A stretch of 64,000 bases of DNA from Bifidobacterium breve. Its GTDB lineage: Bacteria > Actinomycetota > Thermoleophilia > Solirubrobacterales > Solirubrobacteraceae. Position numbers and translations under genes: made by a program. Numbering within the stretch: the first letter of the stretch is position 1; every line of letters begins with the position of its first letter. The notes under the pieces are model-generated. The model did not search any database. It was not told the DNA's origin and worked only from the letters and a program-made list of their open reading frames with translations. The stretch is taken from the NCBI GenBank assembly GCA_945878865.1, contig CAMCUD010000001.1:248001-312000 (forward strand), written 5' to 3'. Below, piece by piece: positions 56,809 through 64,000 of the stretch.

Positions 56809-58334
56809 CGCGCCTTCGAGCGCTTCTTCGACTTCGCCTTGGCCTTCGCCTTCGCGCGGGCCTTGGCCTTCTTCGCCGCCGCCTGCTTCTCGGCGGTGCG
56901 CAGGCCCAGCCGGCGCTTGAGGTTGGCCAGCGCCTGCTGCCACTGCTGCTGGAGCGTCGGCTTGGCCGTCGGCGCCGGGGCGGGCGGAGTCGGCGCCGGG
57001 GTCACCGGGGTCGTCGGGGCCTTGTCCGTGACGCCGCCGTCGGCCGGCGGCGGCGCCGGGGCGCCGGTGGGCCGGATGACGACGACGAGCGCGTCGCCGC
57101 CGGGCACGGAGACCGAGGCCGACGTCGCACCGTTCGCGACGGCGGTCAGCCCGGTGCCCGCCTGGGGGCGCCCGGTCGAGACATCCGCCGGCGCCGCAAG
57201 CGACACCTTCACCGTCTTCGGCGCGACGCCGATCTCGCGGCGGCCGTAGGCGTCCCACACGGGCGCGGTCTGCCACAGCACGAGCGCGAACGCCCCGTCG
57301 TTGCGCCGCAGCAGCACCTGCTGCACGCCGCTGTTGCCGGACAGCGAGTACTCCAGGGCGCCCGCCGCGGTGTCCGCCGTCTGCGGATCGGTCAGCGCGA
57401 TGAGGTTCTTCAGCGCGCCGTACACGGGCTTCGGCGACCAGTCGTTGCGCAGCAGCCCGAAGTTGTAGTTCGCGCTCATCTTCACCGGGTCGTTGAAGGT
57501 GTTGATGAGCTCGTAGGCGAACGTCCGCGGGATCCCGCGCCGGAAGTTGTCGAGGAACATGCGCTGCGTGTACGTCGCCGTCGCGGCCTCGCTCGTCGGG
57601 GCGTGCCCGCCGGGCTGATACATCGCGTTGTGGTAGCCCGTCTCGGTGATGACCGCCGGCTCGCCGCCGGAGACCTTCTGCGCGAGCGACGACAGGCCGT
57701 CGTCGAACGTCCCCGGCGCACGTCCGCCCGGGTACAGGTGCAGGTTGGCCTGGTCGGTCCACGCGCCGACGTTGCCGAGCGTGTCGGCACGGTCGTTGTA
57801 GGCGAGGCTCGGGCCGAGCACCGGGACGCCGGACAGGCCGGGCTGGGCCTTCGCGGCCGTGTAGAGCTGCTGCTGGTAGGTCCGGACCTCGGACGCCCAG
57901 TTCGCCCGGCCCGAGTTGTCCCACTCGTTGGGACCCTCGATGCCCGAGATCACCCGGGTGCCCTCGTCCTTGATGCTGTTGACGTACGCGGCCGCGTTCT
58001 CGCCCGGCGAGCCCATGATGAGCTCGGAGCGGATCCCGGCATTCGCCAGGTTCGCGCGGAACTGCTTCTGGCGCGTGACGACGCTCGGCGCGCCCGTGGG
58101 GGTGAAGAGCCCGTCCCGGACGTTGCGGACCCCGAGGTCCTTCAGCGTCGCGAGCACGCGGGCGTGGTCGTCATACGGGGTGTTCCCGAAGGAACTGTGG
58201 ATGTTCACGCCGATCGAGTCGACGAAGGCCGCGGAGCTGCGGGCCGGTTGCGGGGAGGCTGATGCGGTCGCGGGGACGAGCACGCTGATGGCAGCAGCGG
58301 CAGCGACGGCGAGCCTGAGGGGAGGTGGAGCCAT
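56805..58334 (-). CDS. Secreted glycoside hydrolase, clan GH-A, with basic Ala/Lys C-terminal tail
   Basis: 509 residues from ATG 58334 (GAGGG 6 nt upstream; the ATG at 58340 has no spacing). Signal peptide ends ATASA. The TIM barrel has SIGVNIHSSFGNTPYDD, acid/base Glu in GIEGPNEWDNSG and nucleophile Glu in VITETGYHNAMYQ. A beta-domain (about 320-410), a Pro-rich linker and a tail rich in Lys/Ala/Arg (about 455-509, KKAKARAKAKAKAKSKKRSK) follow. The tail may bind anionic polymers. Because it lies by the exopolysaccharide genes it may trim the polymer made there. Confidence 0.82.
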   Translation of the reverse strand: MAPPPLRLAVAAAAAISVLVPATASASPQPARSSAAFVDSIGVNIHSSFGNTPYDDHARVLATLKDLGVRNVRDGLFTPTGAPSVVTRQKQFRANLANAGIRSELIMGSPGENAAAYVNSIKDEGTRVISGIEGPNEWDNSGRANWASEVRTYQQQLYTAAKAQPGLSGVPVLGPSLAYNDRADTLGNVGAWTDQANLHLYPGGRAPGTFDDGLSSLAQKVSGGEPAVITETGYHNAMYQPGGHAPTSEAATATYTQRMFLDNFRRGIPRTFAYELINTFNDPVKMSANYNFGLLRNDWSPKPVYGALKNLIALTDPQTADTAAGALEYSLSGNSGVQQVLLRRNDGAFALVLWQTAPVWDAYGRREIGVAPKTVKVSLAAPADVSTGRPQAGTGLTAVANGATSASVSVPGGDALVVVIRPTGAPAPPPADGGVTDKAPTTPVTPAPTPPAPAPTAKPTLQQQWQQALANLKRRLGLRTAEKQAAAKKAKARAKAKAKAKSKKRSKAR

Positions 58335-58409
58335 GCCCATCCCTCGGACGCCGGGCCGCAGGAATCCATCCGGTGCTACAGATGTTCGACGTTCGGCCGA
58401 TCACCTCGC

Positions 58410-58435
58410 GGTATGGACAAAAAGCCCTCCATACC
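58410..58435. promoter_or_regulatory. 8-bp-arm inverted repeat upstream of the Wzz-like gene
   Basis: GGTATGGA (58410-58417), 10 nt, TCCATACC (58428-58435), perfect arms. It lies between the divergent glycosidase (start 58334) and the Wzz-like gene (start 58469), so it could serve either. Confidence 0.4.
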
Positions 58436-58468
58436 CGTCCCCAACCCGGGTGTGTCAGGATTGCGGGG

Positions 58469-59956
58469 ATGACGGACCAGCCCACTTCGGTCTCCGGCGG
58501 GGGGGACGGGCAGGGATTCATCAGCACGCTGCTGCGGCGTGCGTGGATCCCTCTGCTCTGCGGCGCCCTCGTGGGCGGCCTCGCGTTCATGATCCTCAAC
58601 AGCCGCGAGAAGTCCTATGAGACCTGCTCGTACCTGAAGGTCAACAGCGGCCCGGTGGACCAGGCGATCCTCGGTCTTCCCGCGGCGAACAAGCCGATCA
58701 ACAACATCATCGGCGAGACCGCGTCGGAGGTCGAGCAGTACCGCGTGGCCGAACGCGCGGTGGAGTTCCTCCAGCTCAAGCCCTACGCGAACGCCAACCA
58801 GATCCTCAAGGTCATCAAGGCCGAGGCCGACCAGAACTCCGGCCTCATCACCGTCTGCGCGAAGGGCCGCACGCCGCGCGAGGCGCAGCGCATCGCCAAC
58901 GCGGTCGCCAACGCGTACGTCGACATCAGCCGCGCCCGCCAGAAGGCGAGCCTGCGATCGGCCCGGCGCGAGCTGCAGCGCCTGCAGCGCACGCGCATCG
59001 CGTCCGTCCGCCAGCAGGCCAAGCAGGGCGGCGCCAGCTCGGCGGCCATCGACTCCGTCCAGGAGACGCAGGACCAGATCGAGCGCCTGACCCTCGCGGA
59101 GAAGATCAACACGGACTCCGTCGTCGTGGCCAAGCCGGCCGAGCTGCCCGAAGGCCCGGCCGGGATCCCGCCGTGGGCGATCGGCATCCTCGGCTTCATC
59201 ATCGGCGCCGCGCTCGGCGGAGCGCTCATCGCGGTCCGCGAGCAGAACGACAAGCGGATCCGCTCCTCCAAGCAGCTCGAGCGGATCGTCGGCGCGCCCG
59301 TGCTCGCCTCGATCCCCGGCAAGAGCCTGGTCCGCCAGCGCCGGCCGCTGGACAGCCTCAGCCGCAAGGAGGCCGAGCCGTTCCGCCTGCTGTTCGCCAA
59401 GCTGCGCAACTCGACGGGCGCCGAGCACCTCGAGACGCTCGTCATCGCCTCGATCGAGGACGACGGCGCGAGCAGCAGCGTCACGTGGTACCTCAGCGCC
59501 ACCGCCGCGGCGTCGGGCGCGCGGGTCCTCATGCTCGAGGCCGACGCGGACCGCCCGAGCGCCGTCGACAACGGCAACGGCCGGCCGGCCGGCGTCACGG
59601 ACATCCTCGCGGGCCGCAACCGGCTCGACGAGGTGCTGTTCCACATCGCCGCCGACGAGCGCCACGCCGTCGACGTCGTCTCGCCCGGCGAGCGCAACGG
59701 CGGCGCGCACCTGCGCGGCGGCTCGGCCATCCAGGACCTCATCGCCCAGGCGCACGCCAACCACGACCTCGTCCTCATCGACGCCCCGCCGGTCGCCGAC
59801 GCCGACGCCGTCCCGTTCGTGCGCAACGCGCAGGGCGCCGTCCTCGTCTACCGCCGCGGCGGCGCCGACCAGGACGCGCTGCGCGACGCCCGCGACGAGC
59901 TGGCGAGCGTCGGCACCCCGCTGCTGGGCATCGTCGCCGTGGGGTTCGGCCGGTAG
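58469..59956 (+). CDS. Wzz/BY-kinase-like polysaccharide co-polymerase with degenerate P-loop
   Basis: 495 residues. Chain-length domain: membrane helix 1 (about 25-45), extracellular stretch with helical coiled region (about 130-210), membrane helix 2 (about 232-252, WAIGILGFIIGAALGGALIA). The cytosolic kinase-like part (about 270-495) keeps Walker B VLIDAPPVADADAV, but Walker A reads EDDGASSS (330-337), so the invariant Lys is Ala334, and Walker A' reads MLEADAD. The C-terminal Tyr cluster of BY-kinases is absent. It should still set chain length but lack tyrosine-kinase activity. An inverted repeat lies in its promoter. Confidence 0.78.
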   Translation: MTDQPTSVSGGGDGQGFISTLLRRAWIPLLCGALVGGLAFMILNSREKSYETCSYLKVNSGPVDQAILGLPAANKPINNIIGETASEVEQYRVAERAVEFLQLKPYANANQILKVIKAEADQNSGLITVCAKGRTPREAQRIANAVANAYVDISRARQKASLRSARRELQRLQRTRIASVRQQAKQGGASSAAIDSVQETQDQIERLTLAEKINTDSVVVAKPAELPEGPAGIPPWAIGILGFIIGAALGGALIAVREQNDKRIRSSKQLERIVGAPVLASIPGKSLVRQRRPLDSLSRKEAEPFRLLFAKLRNSTGAEHLETLVIASIEDDGASSSVTWYLSATAAASGARVLMLEADADRPSAVDNGNGRPAGVTDILAGRNRLDEVLFHIAADERHAVDVVSPGERNGGAHLRGGSAIQDLIAQAHANHDLVLIDAPPVADADAVPFVRNAQGAVLVYRRGGADQDALRDARDELASVGTPLLGIVAVGFGR

Positions 59957-59967
59957 GGGGCTGACGC

Positions 59968-61518
59968 GTGGCCACGCCGGAGCAGGTCGAGCGGTACCTG
60001 CCCGCGCCCCAGAAGCGGGTGACGGGTCTCGGTCAGCGCCTGCGGGTCGAGTGGCGGCGCATGAAGACCTCCGAGCTGCAGTTCGTGCCGTGGATCGTCC
60101 TCGCGGCGATCGTCCTGGCGCCCGGCGTGGCGATCGAGAACTGGCAGTACGTGGGCCTCCTGGTCTCCGTGGTCGCGGCCGCCGCGCTCTACGTCCGCTG
60201 GCCCACCGCGGGGCTCGTGATGCTCGTGCTGCTGTGGACGGTCACGCCGCTCATCCGGCGGCTGCTGGACTACTACGCCGGCTATTCGTCGGGGCCGGAC
60301 ATCCTCTCGCTCGCGCCGTTCTTCGCGACCCTGCTCGTCGGCGCGATCGCGTTCCGCGCGCAGCCGCCGAGCAAGGCGGTCCTCATCGTCCTGGGCATGT
60401 TCGGCGCGGGCCTGCTGTACGCGGTGCCGCTCGGCGTCGACGACCCGTTCGCGCTGCTCTTCGCCCTCTTCAGCTACCCCGCCGCCGCCGTGGCGCTGCT
60501 CATCGGCTACCGGGACTGGAAGCGCCAGCACCTCACGCTGGAGAAGGTGCTGATCGTGTTGATCCCGATCATCGCGGCGTACGGGATCTACCAGTACATC
60601 ACCAAGCAGCTGCCGCCCTGGGACGCGCTGTGGCTGAAGACCGACGCGCCGATCTCCACCGGCAGCAAGGAGACCGGGGACTTCCGTGCCTTCAGCGTGC
60701 TGAATTCCCCGGGCTCGCTCGCCGGCGTGCTCGCCCTCTTCGGACTCATGCTGCTCGTCGCCCCGCGGATCACGCCGTGGAAGGTCGTCGCGGGCGCGCT
60801 GACGATGGGGGCGCTGGCGTTCACCCAGGTCCGCAGCGCGTGGCTGGCGATGGGCGTCGCGATGGTCGCGCTCATCCCGCTCTCCCGCGGGGGGATCCTC
60901 ATCCGGGTCTTCGCGCTGGCGCTCGTGCTCGGCGCGATGTACGCCGTCGTGGGCGGCAGCACCGCGGGCCAGGCGGTCGTCGACCGTGCGACGAGCGTGA
61001 AGAAGGGCGAGGACGACGGCTCGGTGAAGTCGCGCATCGACGCGATCACGGAGTTCGGGCCGAAGGCGATCGTCGCCCCGCTGGGCAACGGCCTCGGCTC
61101 GGTCGGCCAGGCCGCGCGCGTCAGCACGAAGGGCGACCCGCCGTTCGTCGACAACGGCTACCTGACGATCCTGTGGCAGGGCGGGCTGCTCGGCTTCGTC
61201 CTCATGATGGGCAGCCTCGTCTACGGGACGATCTACGGCCTGCGCAACCTCAATCACTACAAACGCCGAGAACGGTTCCCGTTCCTGGCGGTCATCGTGG
61301 TGAGCGCCGTCATGCACCTCTCGGGCGACACGCTGTTCGGCCTGCCCGCCGTCATCCTCTGGTACTCGCTGGGCGCGCTCATGGCCTCGTCGGAGGACCC
61401 GAAGTCCGAGGAGATGACGCTGCGGCGCAAGATGCGCAAGCGCGCGGCGCCGCCGCCCCGGCCGGCGGTGGGCGGCGGCATCGAGAGTGCAGGGCGCCAG
61501 CCCGTCGGCGTCGCGTGA
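59968..61518 (+). CDS. O-antigen ligase/polymerase-like membrane protein (Wzy/RfaL family)
   Basis: 516 residues from GTG 59968 (AGGGGG upstream). About eleven membrane helices, such as VLAAIVLAPGVAIENWQYVG and VAAAALYVRWPTAGLVMLVL, with a large extracellular loop (about 205-235, containing TGDFRAFSVLNSPGS) and a second with LGNGLGSVGQAARVSTKG and NGYLTILWQGGLLGFVLMM, the Wzy_C type signature. It polymerises or ligates polysaccharide repeat units at the outer face of the membrane. It lies 11 nt after the Wzz-like gene and overlaps the next gene. Confidence 0.83.
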   Translation: MATPEQVERYLPAPQKRVTGLGQRLRVEWRRMKTSELQFVPWIVLAAIVLAPGVAIENWQYVGLLVSVVAAAALYVRWPTAGLVMLVLLWTVTPLIRRLLDYYAGYSSGPDILSLAPFFATLLVGAIAFRAQPPSKAVLIVLGMFGAGLLYAVPLGVDDPFALLFALFSYPAAAVALLIGYRDWKRQHLTLEKVLIVLIPIIAAYGIYQYITKQLPPWDALWLKTDAPISTGSKETGDFRAFSVLNSPGSLAGVLALFGLMLLVAPRITPWKVVAGALTMGALAFTQVRSAWLAMGVAMVALIPLSRGGILIRVFALALVLGAMYAVVGGSTAGQAVVDRATSVKKGEDDGSVKSRIDAITEFGPKAIVAPLGNGLGSVGQAARVSTKGDPPFVDNGYLTILWQGGLLGFVLMMGSLVYGTIYGLRNLNHYKRRERFPFLAVIVVSAVMHLSGDTLFGLPAVILWYSLGALMASSEDPKSEEMTLRRKMRKRAAPPPRPAVGGGIESAGRQPVGVA

Positions 61519-62690
61519 AGCTCCTCCTGCTGACGAACGAGTTCGCCCTCCCGGTGAACGCCGGTGGCGTGCGCCGCCAGCTCGGTCTGGTCGAGGCGCT
61601 GTCGGCCCGCCACGAGGTCCACATGCTCGCCCGGGAGCGCGAGGCCGACACGCCCGCGACGCTCGTCGAGGAGCTGCGTGGGCGGCTCGGCGCGCCGGTC
61701 GAGACGTTCCCCGCCCGCGCCGCGGCGTGGGACACCGGCAAGGTGGCGACGGCGCGCCGGTGGGGCCGCGCGATCCGTCGTGGCGCGCCGACGTGGACCG
61801 AGCGCGCGCTGAGCGGGCCGCTCGTCGCGCGGGCCCGGGAGCTCGCGCCGGGATTCGACGCCGCCGTGACGCTCGACGACACCGCCCACACCTACGCCAC
61901 CCTCGTTCCCGGCGTCCCCTTCGTGCTCGACAAGCACAACGTCTTGGCCTGGTCGCGGCGCATCGAAGGCGGCGGCTTGGCGCCTGGCGCGCGCCTGGAG
62001 TACGCGCTGCTGCGCCGCTGGGAGGCCGAGACGGTCGCGGCCGCAGGCGCCGTCGTGGTGACGAGCGACGACGAGGCCGTGCGCTTCCGCGACCTCTACG
62101 GAAGCGAGCCGGTCGTCGTTCCCAGCGCCATCCCCACGCCGCCGCGCGTCGCGGACCCGGCCGCCGCGGAGAAGAACGTCGTCTGGCTCGGCGATCATCG
62201 CTACGCGCCGAACGCCGACGGGCTGCTGCGCTTCGCGCGCGCCTGGGCGCCGTTGGGCGAGGCCGGCGCGCGACTGCTCGTCGTGGGCCGCGACCCGTCT
62301 CCGGCCGTGCAAGCGCTTACGGACCTGCCGGGCGTCGAGATCCTCGGGTTCGTCGACGACCTCGACGCGCTGCTGGCGACGTGCCGCGCCGCGGTCGCGC
62401 CCGTCTGGGAGGGCGCCGGGATCAAGATGAAGACGCTGACGCTCATGGGGGCCGGCCTTCCGGTCGCGGGCACGACCGTCGCCTTCGAGGGGATCGCGGT
62501 CCGCGACGACCAGGACGGCCTGGTCGCCGACGACGAGGACCGGCTGGCGGCCGCGCTGGCACGCGTGCTCGACACGCCCGCCGAGGCCGCGCGGATCGGC
62601 CTGGCGGCGCACGAGACGATCGTGCGCGACCACACGTGGGGAAGCGTCGTCGCGCGCTACGACGACGCGCTGGCCCGCGCCGTCGCGTAG
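61515..62690 (+). CDS. Glycosyltransferase family 4-like
   Basis: 391 residues from GTG at the GTGA overlap with the Wzy stop. Two Rossmann-like domains: N-terminal KLLLLTNEFALPVNAGGVRR, and C-terminal VVWLGDHRYAPNADGLLRFA, VGRDPSPAVQALTDLPGVEI, and the EGAGIKMKTLTLMGAGLPVA loop with the E-x7-E-like motif. GT-B enzymes of this type use nucleotide sugars for surface-polysaccharide assembly. Its 3' end overlaps the convergent lipase-like gene by 34 bp. Confidence 0.85.
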   Translation: MKLLLLTNEFALPVNAGGVRRQLGLVEALSARHEVHMLAREREADTPATLVEELRGRLGAPVETFPARAAAWDTGKVATARRWGRAIRRGAPTWTERALSGPLVARARELAPGFDAAVTLDDTAHTYATLVPGVPFVLDKHNVLAWSRRIEGGGLAPGARLEYALLRRWEAETVAAAGAVVVTSDDEAVRFRDLYGSEPVVVPSAIPTPPRVADPAAAEKNVVWLGDHRYAPNADGLLRFARAWAPLGEAGARLLVVGRDPSPAVQALTDLPGVEILGFVDDLDALLATCRAAVAPVWEGAGIKMKTLTLMGAGLPVAGTTVAFEGIAVRDDQDGLVADDEDRLAAALARVLDTPAEAARIGLAAHETIVRDHTWGSVVARYDDALARAVA

Positions 62691-63862
62691 GCCGCGCGCT
62701 CGCTGCGCACCACGTCGATGAGGTTCCCCAGCGGGAAGTTCAGGTCGCCGAGGTGCAGGCCCCAGTCGGGGTACGGCGCGGGGAACGGCAGGATCGTCGC
62801 GCTGTTCGCGGCACGGACCCGGAGCACGTGCGCGCCGTTGGTCGCCCGCACGCACGATGCCGTGTACTTCTCGCCCGGGACCACCCACGGCGTGCTCGCC
62901 CGCGGCGGCAGGCCGTAGAAGAGCAGCTGGAGGCCGAGCCCGATGACGCCCGGGAACGGCTCGGTCCGGGTGATCGGCCGCAGCCGCCCGCCGTCACCCG
63001 ACATCTCGGCGGGGTTCACGCAGGCGACCTCGGCATCGGGCGGGGTCGGGATCCCGGTCGACTCGCGCAGCGACGAGTTCGCAAAGCCGAACACCGCGTT
63101 GCGGCCCGGCAGCTGCCCGAACAGCGACCACGCCATGACGCAGCCGGTCTCCGTCGCGCTCGCACACGTCGGGATGTGCTGGAGGTCGCCGCCGACCCGC
63201 TGCCCCGCCGGCACGACGAGGTTGCCGCCCGGGACGATCGCCGAGACGAGCAGCGCGCGCTGCGCCGGGTTCGGATCGATCTCCTCGCGCAGCAGCCGGA
63301 TGAGCATCCCGCTGCCCTGCGAGTGTCCGATGAGCACGACGCCGCGGCCGTGGTTCTCTTTGGCGAGGTAGTCGCGCCACGCGCCGAGCACGTCGCCGTA
63401 CGCGCGGTCGAACACCCGCCGCGTCTGCTCCAGCGCCGACGCGCTCTCCCCCTGGAAGACGGGCGCGGCGATCCCCGCGAGCGTCGCCTGCCGGTAGATC
63501 GGCGCGTACACCTTGCAGACCTGCGAGAAGCGCGCGGCCTGGTAGCGGTAGATCGACCGCACGTCGCTCGTCATCCGCTTGGGCGCGGACGCCGCCGTCG
63601 ACGTGACGACCGTGGGATACACGTAGAAGCAGTCGATGGACCGGTCGGCGTCGGGCGCCGGCGTCGCGACCCCCGCGACCTTCCGCGGCTGGATCGTCGT
63701 CGAGCTCAGCGTCGTGGTCGCCAGCGAGCCCTCGCACGGATTGGGCGTCGCGCCCGGATAGCAGCCCCAGACGGTGTCGGGCGAGGGCGTGACGTCGGCG
63801 CGCGCGGTCGCCGGGATCAGCGCGAGCGCGACCGCCGCCAGCAGGGTGAGACGCGGGAGCAT
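62657..63862 (-). CDS. DUF3089-family secreted lipase-like alpha/beta hydrolase
   Basis: 401 residues from ATG 63862. Signal peptide 1-22 (LTLLAAVALALIPATARA). Domain DUF3089: DCFYVYPTVVTSTAAS, RFSQVCKVYAPIYRQATLAG, GYHxH-type nucleophile elbow GVVLIGHSQGSGML (Ser about 198), and Cys pairs likely in disulfides. The catalytic acid and His are not certain. Members are lipase- or esterase-like and extracellular. The start is supported by TATGGT 6 nt upstream and no ribosome-binding site. A palindrome precedes it. Confidence 0.8.
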   Translation of the reverse strand: MLPRLTLLAAVALALIPATARADVTPSPDTVWGCYPGATPNPCEGSLATTTLSSTTIQPRKVAGVATPAPDADRSIDCFYVYPTVVTSTAASAPKRMTSDVRSIYRYQAARFSQVCKVYAPIYRQATLAGIAAPVFQGESASALEQTRRVFDRAYGDVLGAWRDYLAKENHGRGVVLIGHSQGSGMLIRLLREEIDPNPAQRALLVSAIVPGGNLVVPAGQRVGGDLQHIPTCASATETGCVMAWSLFGQLPGRNAVFGFANSSLRESTGIPTPPDAEVACVNPAEMSGDGGRLRPITRTEPFPGVIGLGLQLLFYGLPPRASTPWVVPGEKYTASCVRATNGAHVLRVRAANSATILPFPAPYPDWGLHLGDLNFPLGNLIDVVRSERAAYATARASASS

Positions 63863-63868
63863 GCGCGA

Positions 63869-63874
63869 ACCATA
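63869..63874 (-). promoter_or_regulatory. Leaderless -10 box, DUF3089 gene
   Basis: Minus-strand TATGGT with 6 nt to ATG 63862, no Shine-Dalgarno; the palindrome 63874-63886 begins at its edge. Confidence 0.5.
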
Positions 63875-63886
63875 CACATCATGTGT
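63874..63886. promoter_or_regulatory. 13-bp palindrome ACACAT-C-ATGTGT
   Basis: A perfect 6-bp-arm palindrome that abuts the DUF3089 -10 box and overlaps the stop codon of the upstream gene. It fits a GntR- or MarR-type operator. Confidence 0.4.
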
Positions 63887-64000
63887 TCTCATCCGCGCGG
63901 GCACTGACGCGATCGATGAGACGGTCCAGCGGTACCCAGAAGCGGCGCTGCTCGGCGAGTCCCGTGCGCGTCGGCGCGAAGTGGTCGCCGTAGGCGAACT
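63879..64000 (-). CDS. C-terminal end of an unknown protein (cut by window edge)
   Basis: Reading leftward from the window end, about 39 codons are open to a TGA at 63881-63879: the visible residues include FAYGDHFAPTRTGLAEQRRF and RLIDRVSARADENT. The codon pattern is coding-like. I do not recognise the family. The stop overlaps the palindrome upstream of the DUF3089 gene. Confidence 0.5.
   Translation of the reverse strand, partial: FAYGDHFAPTRTGLAEQRRFWVPLDRLIDRVSARADENT

Noticed and set aside
60051-61514. Plus-strand frame running through the Wzy gene into the glycosyltransferase, suggesting a longer glycosyltransferase.
   Set aside because: The glycosyltransferase fold begins at the GTG 61515 (KLLLLTNEF), while the upstream frame is Arg-rich with no motif and overlaps the Wzy coding frame.
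1-64000. tRNA, rRNA, CRISPR array, insertion sequence or prophage.
   Set aside because: No cloverleaf, spacer-repeat periodicity, transposase or phage gene was recognised in either strand.

Overview
The window is about 64 kb of very GC-rich bacterial chromosome, packed almost edge to edge with genes and containing no stretch over 300 bases without one. Codon use, actinobacterial gene families (SCO4226-like DUF4242, LAL regulators, caa3-type CtaG, DUF3089) and abundant leaderless starts (a TANNNT -10 box 6-8 nt before the ATG with no Shine-Dalgarno) point to a high-GC actinobacterium. I infer class Thermoleophilia (Solirubrobacterales-like) from overall gene flavour; no rRNA or marker gene here proves it. 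I saw no tRNA, rRNA, CRISPR array, insertion sequence, phage gene or origin.

Layout. 1-10.8 kb: a MarR regulator (cut by the window edge) divergent from an azoreductase, an ABC-F ATPase with a structured leader, a two-domain sulfurtransferase, a DUF4242 protein, a large LuxR-type LAL regulator, an esterase, a VOC protein, a Kup potassium transporter and a small exported protein. 10.8-22.6 kb: an M14 carboxypeptidase, ftsH translationally coupled to a 1564-residue surface protein, a secreted protein, an atypical NarL-type response regulator, a tandem degenerate GGDEF protein, a methyltransferase and a coiled-coil exported protein. 22.7-29.8 kb (minus): an eight-gene run pstS-pstC-pstA-pstB followed by a lipoprotein, two zinc-ribbon proteins and a phosphoesterase-family protein that has lost its catalytic motifs. 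29.9-38.0 kb: an exported protein, an MFS exporter with its MarR regulator, a secreted alpha/beta hydrolase, an amidohydrolase plus cysteine-dioxygenase pair, and another hydrolase. 38.0-54.3 kb: a mutarotase, a molybdopterin oxidoreductase with its flavin reductase, a 1741-residue LamG/PKD exoprotein, a STAND-type ATPase regulator, SixA, a glycoside hydrolase, CtaG, an asparagine-synthase-like protein, an EamA transporter and an aldehyde dehydrogenase. 54.4-62.7 kb: an exopolysaccharide locus (acyltransferase, three glycosyltransferases, a secreted glycosidase, a Wzz/BY-kinase-like protein and a Wzy-like polymerase). The window closes with a DUF3089 lipase-like protein and the tail of an unknown gene.

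How the genes work together. The clearest undescribed candidate system is the pst operon with its four-gene tail: high-affinity phosphate uptake is co-transcribed with a lipoprotein, two zinc-ribbon proteins and a catalytically dead phosphoesterase, behind a 29-bp dyad upstream of pstS. PstS has no lipobox and carries a C-terminal poly-lysine tail, suggesting unusual anchoring.

Degenerate enzymes recur: the dead phosphoesterase, a second possible dead metallophosphoesterase domain inside the ftsH-linked surface protein, two GGDEF domains lacking the catalytic Glu, a receiver domain lacking conserved residues, and a BY-kinase-like domain lacking the Walker A Lys. Seven of eight convergent gene pairs overlap at their 3' ends, three of them sharing a CTAG in which both genes stop with TAG.
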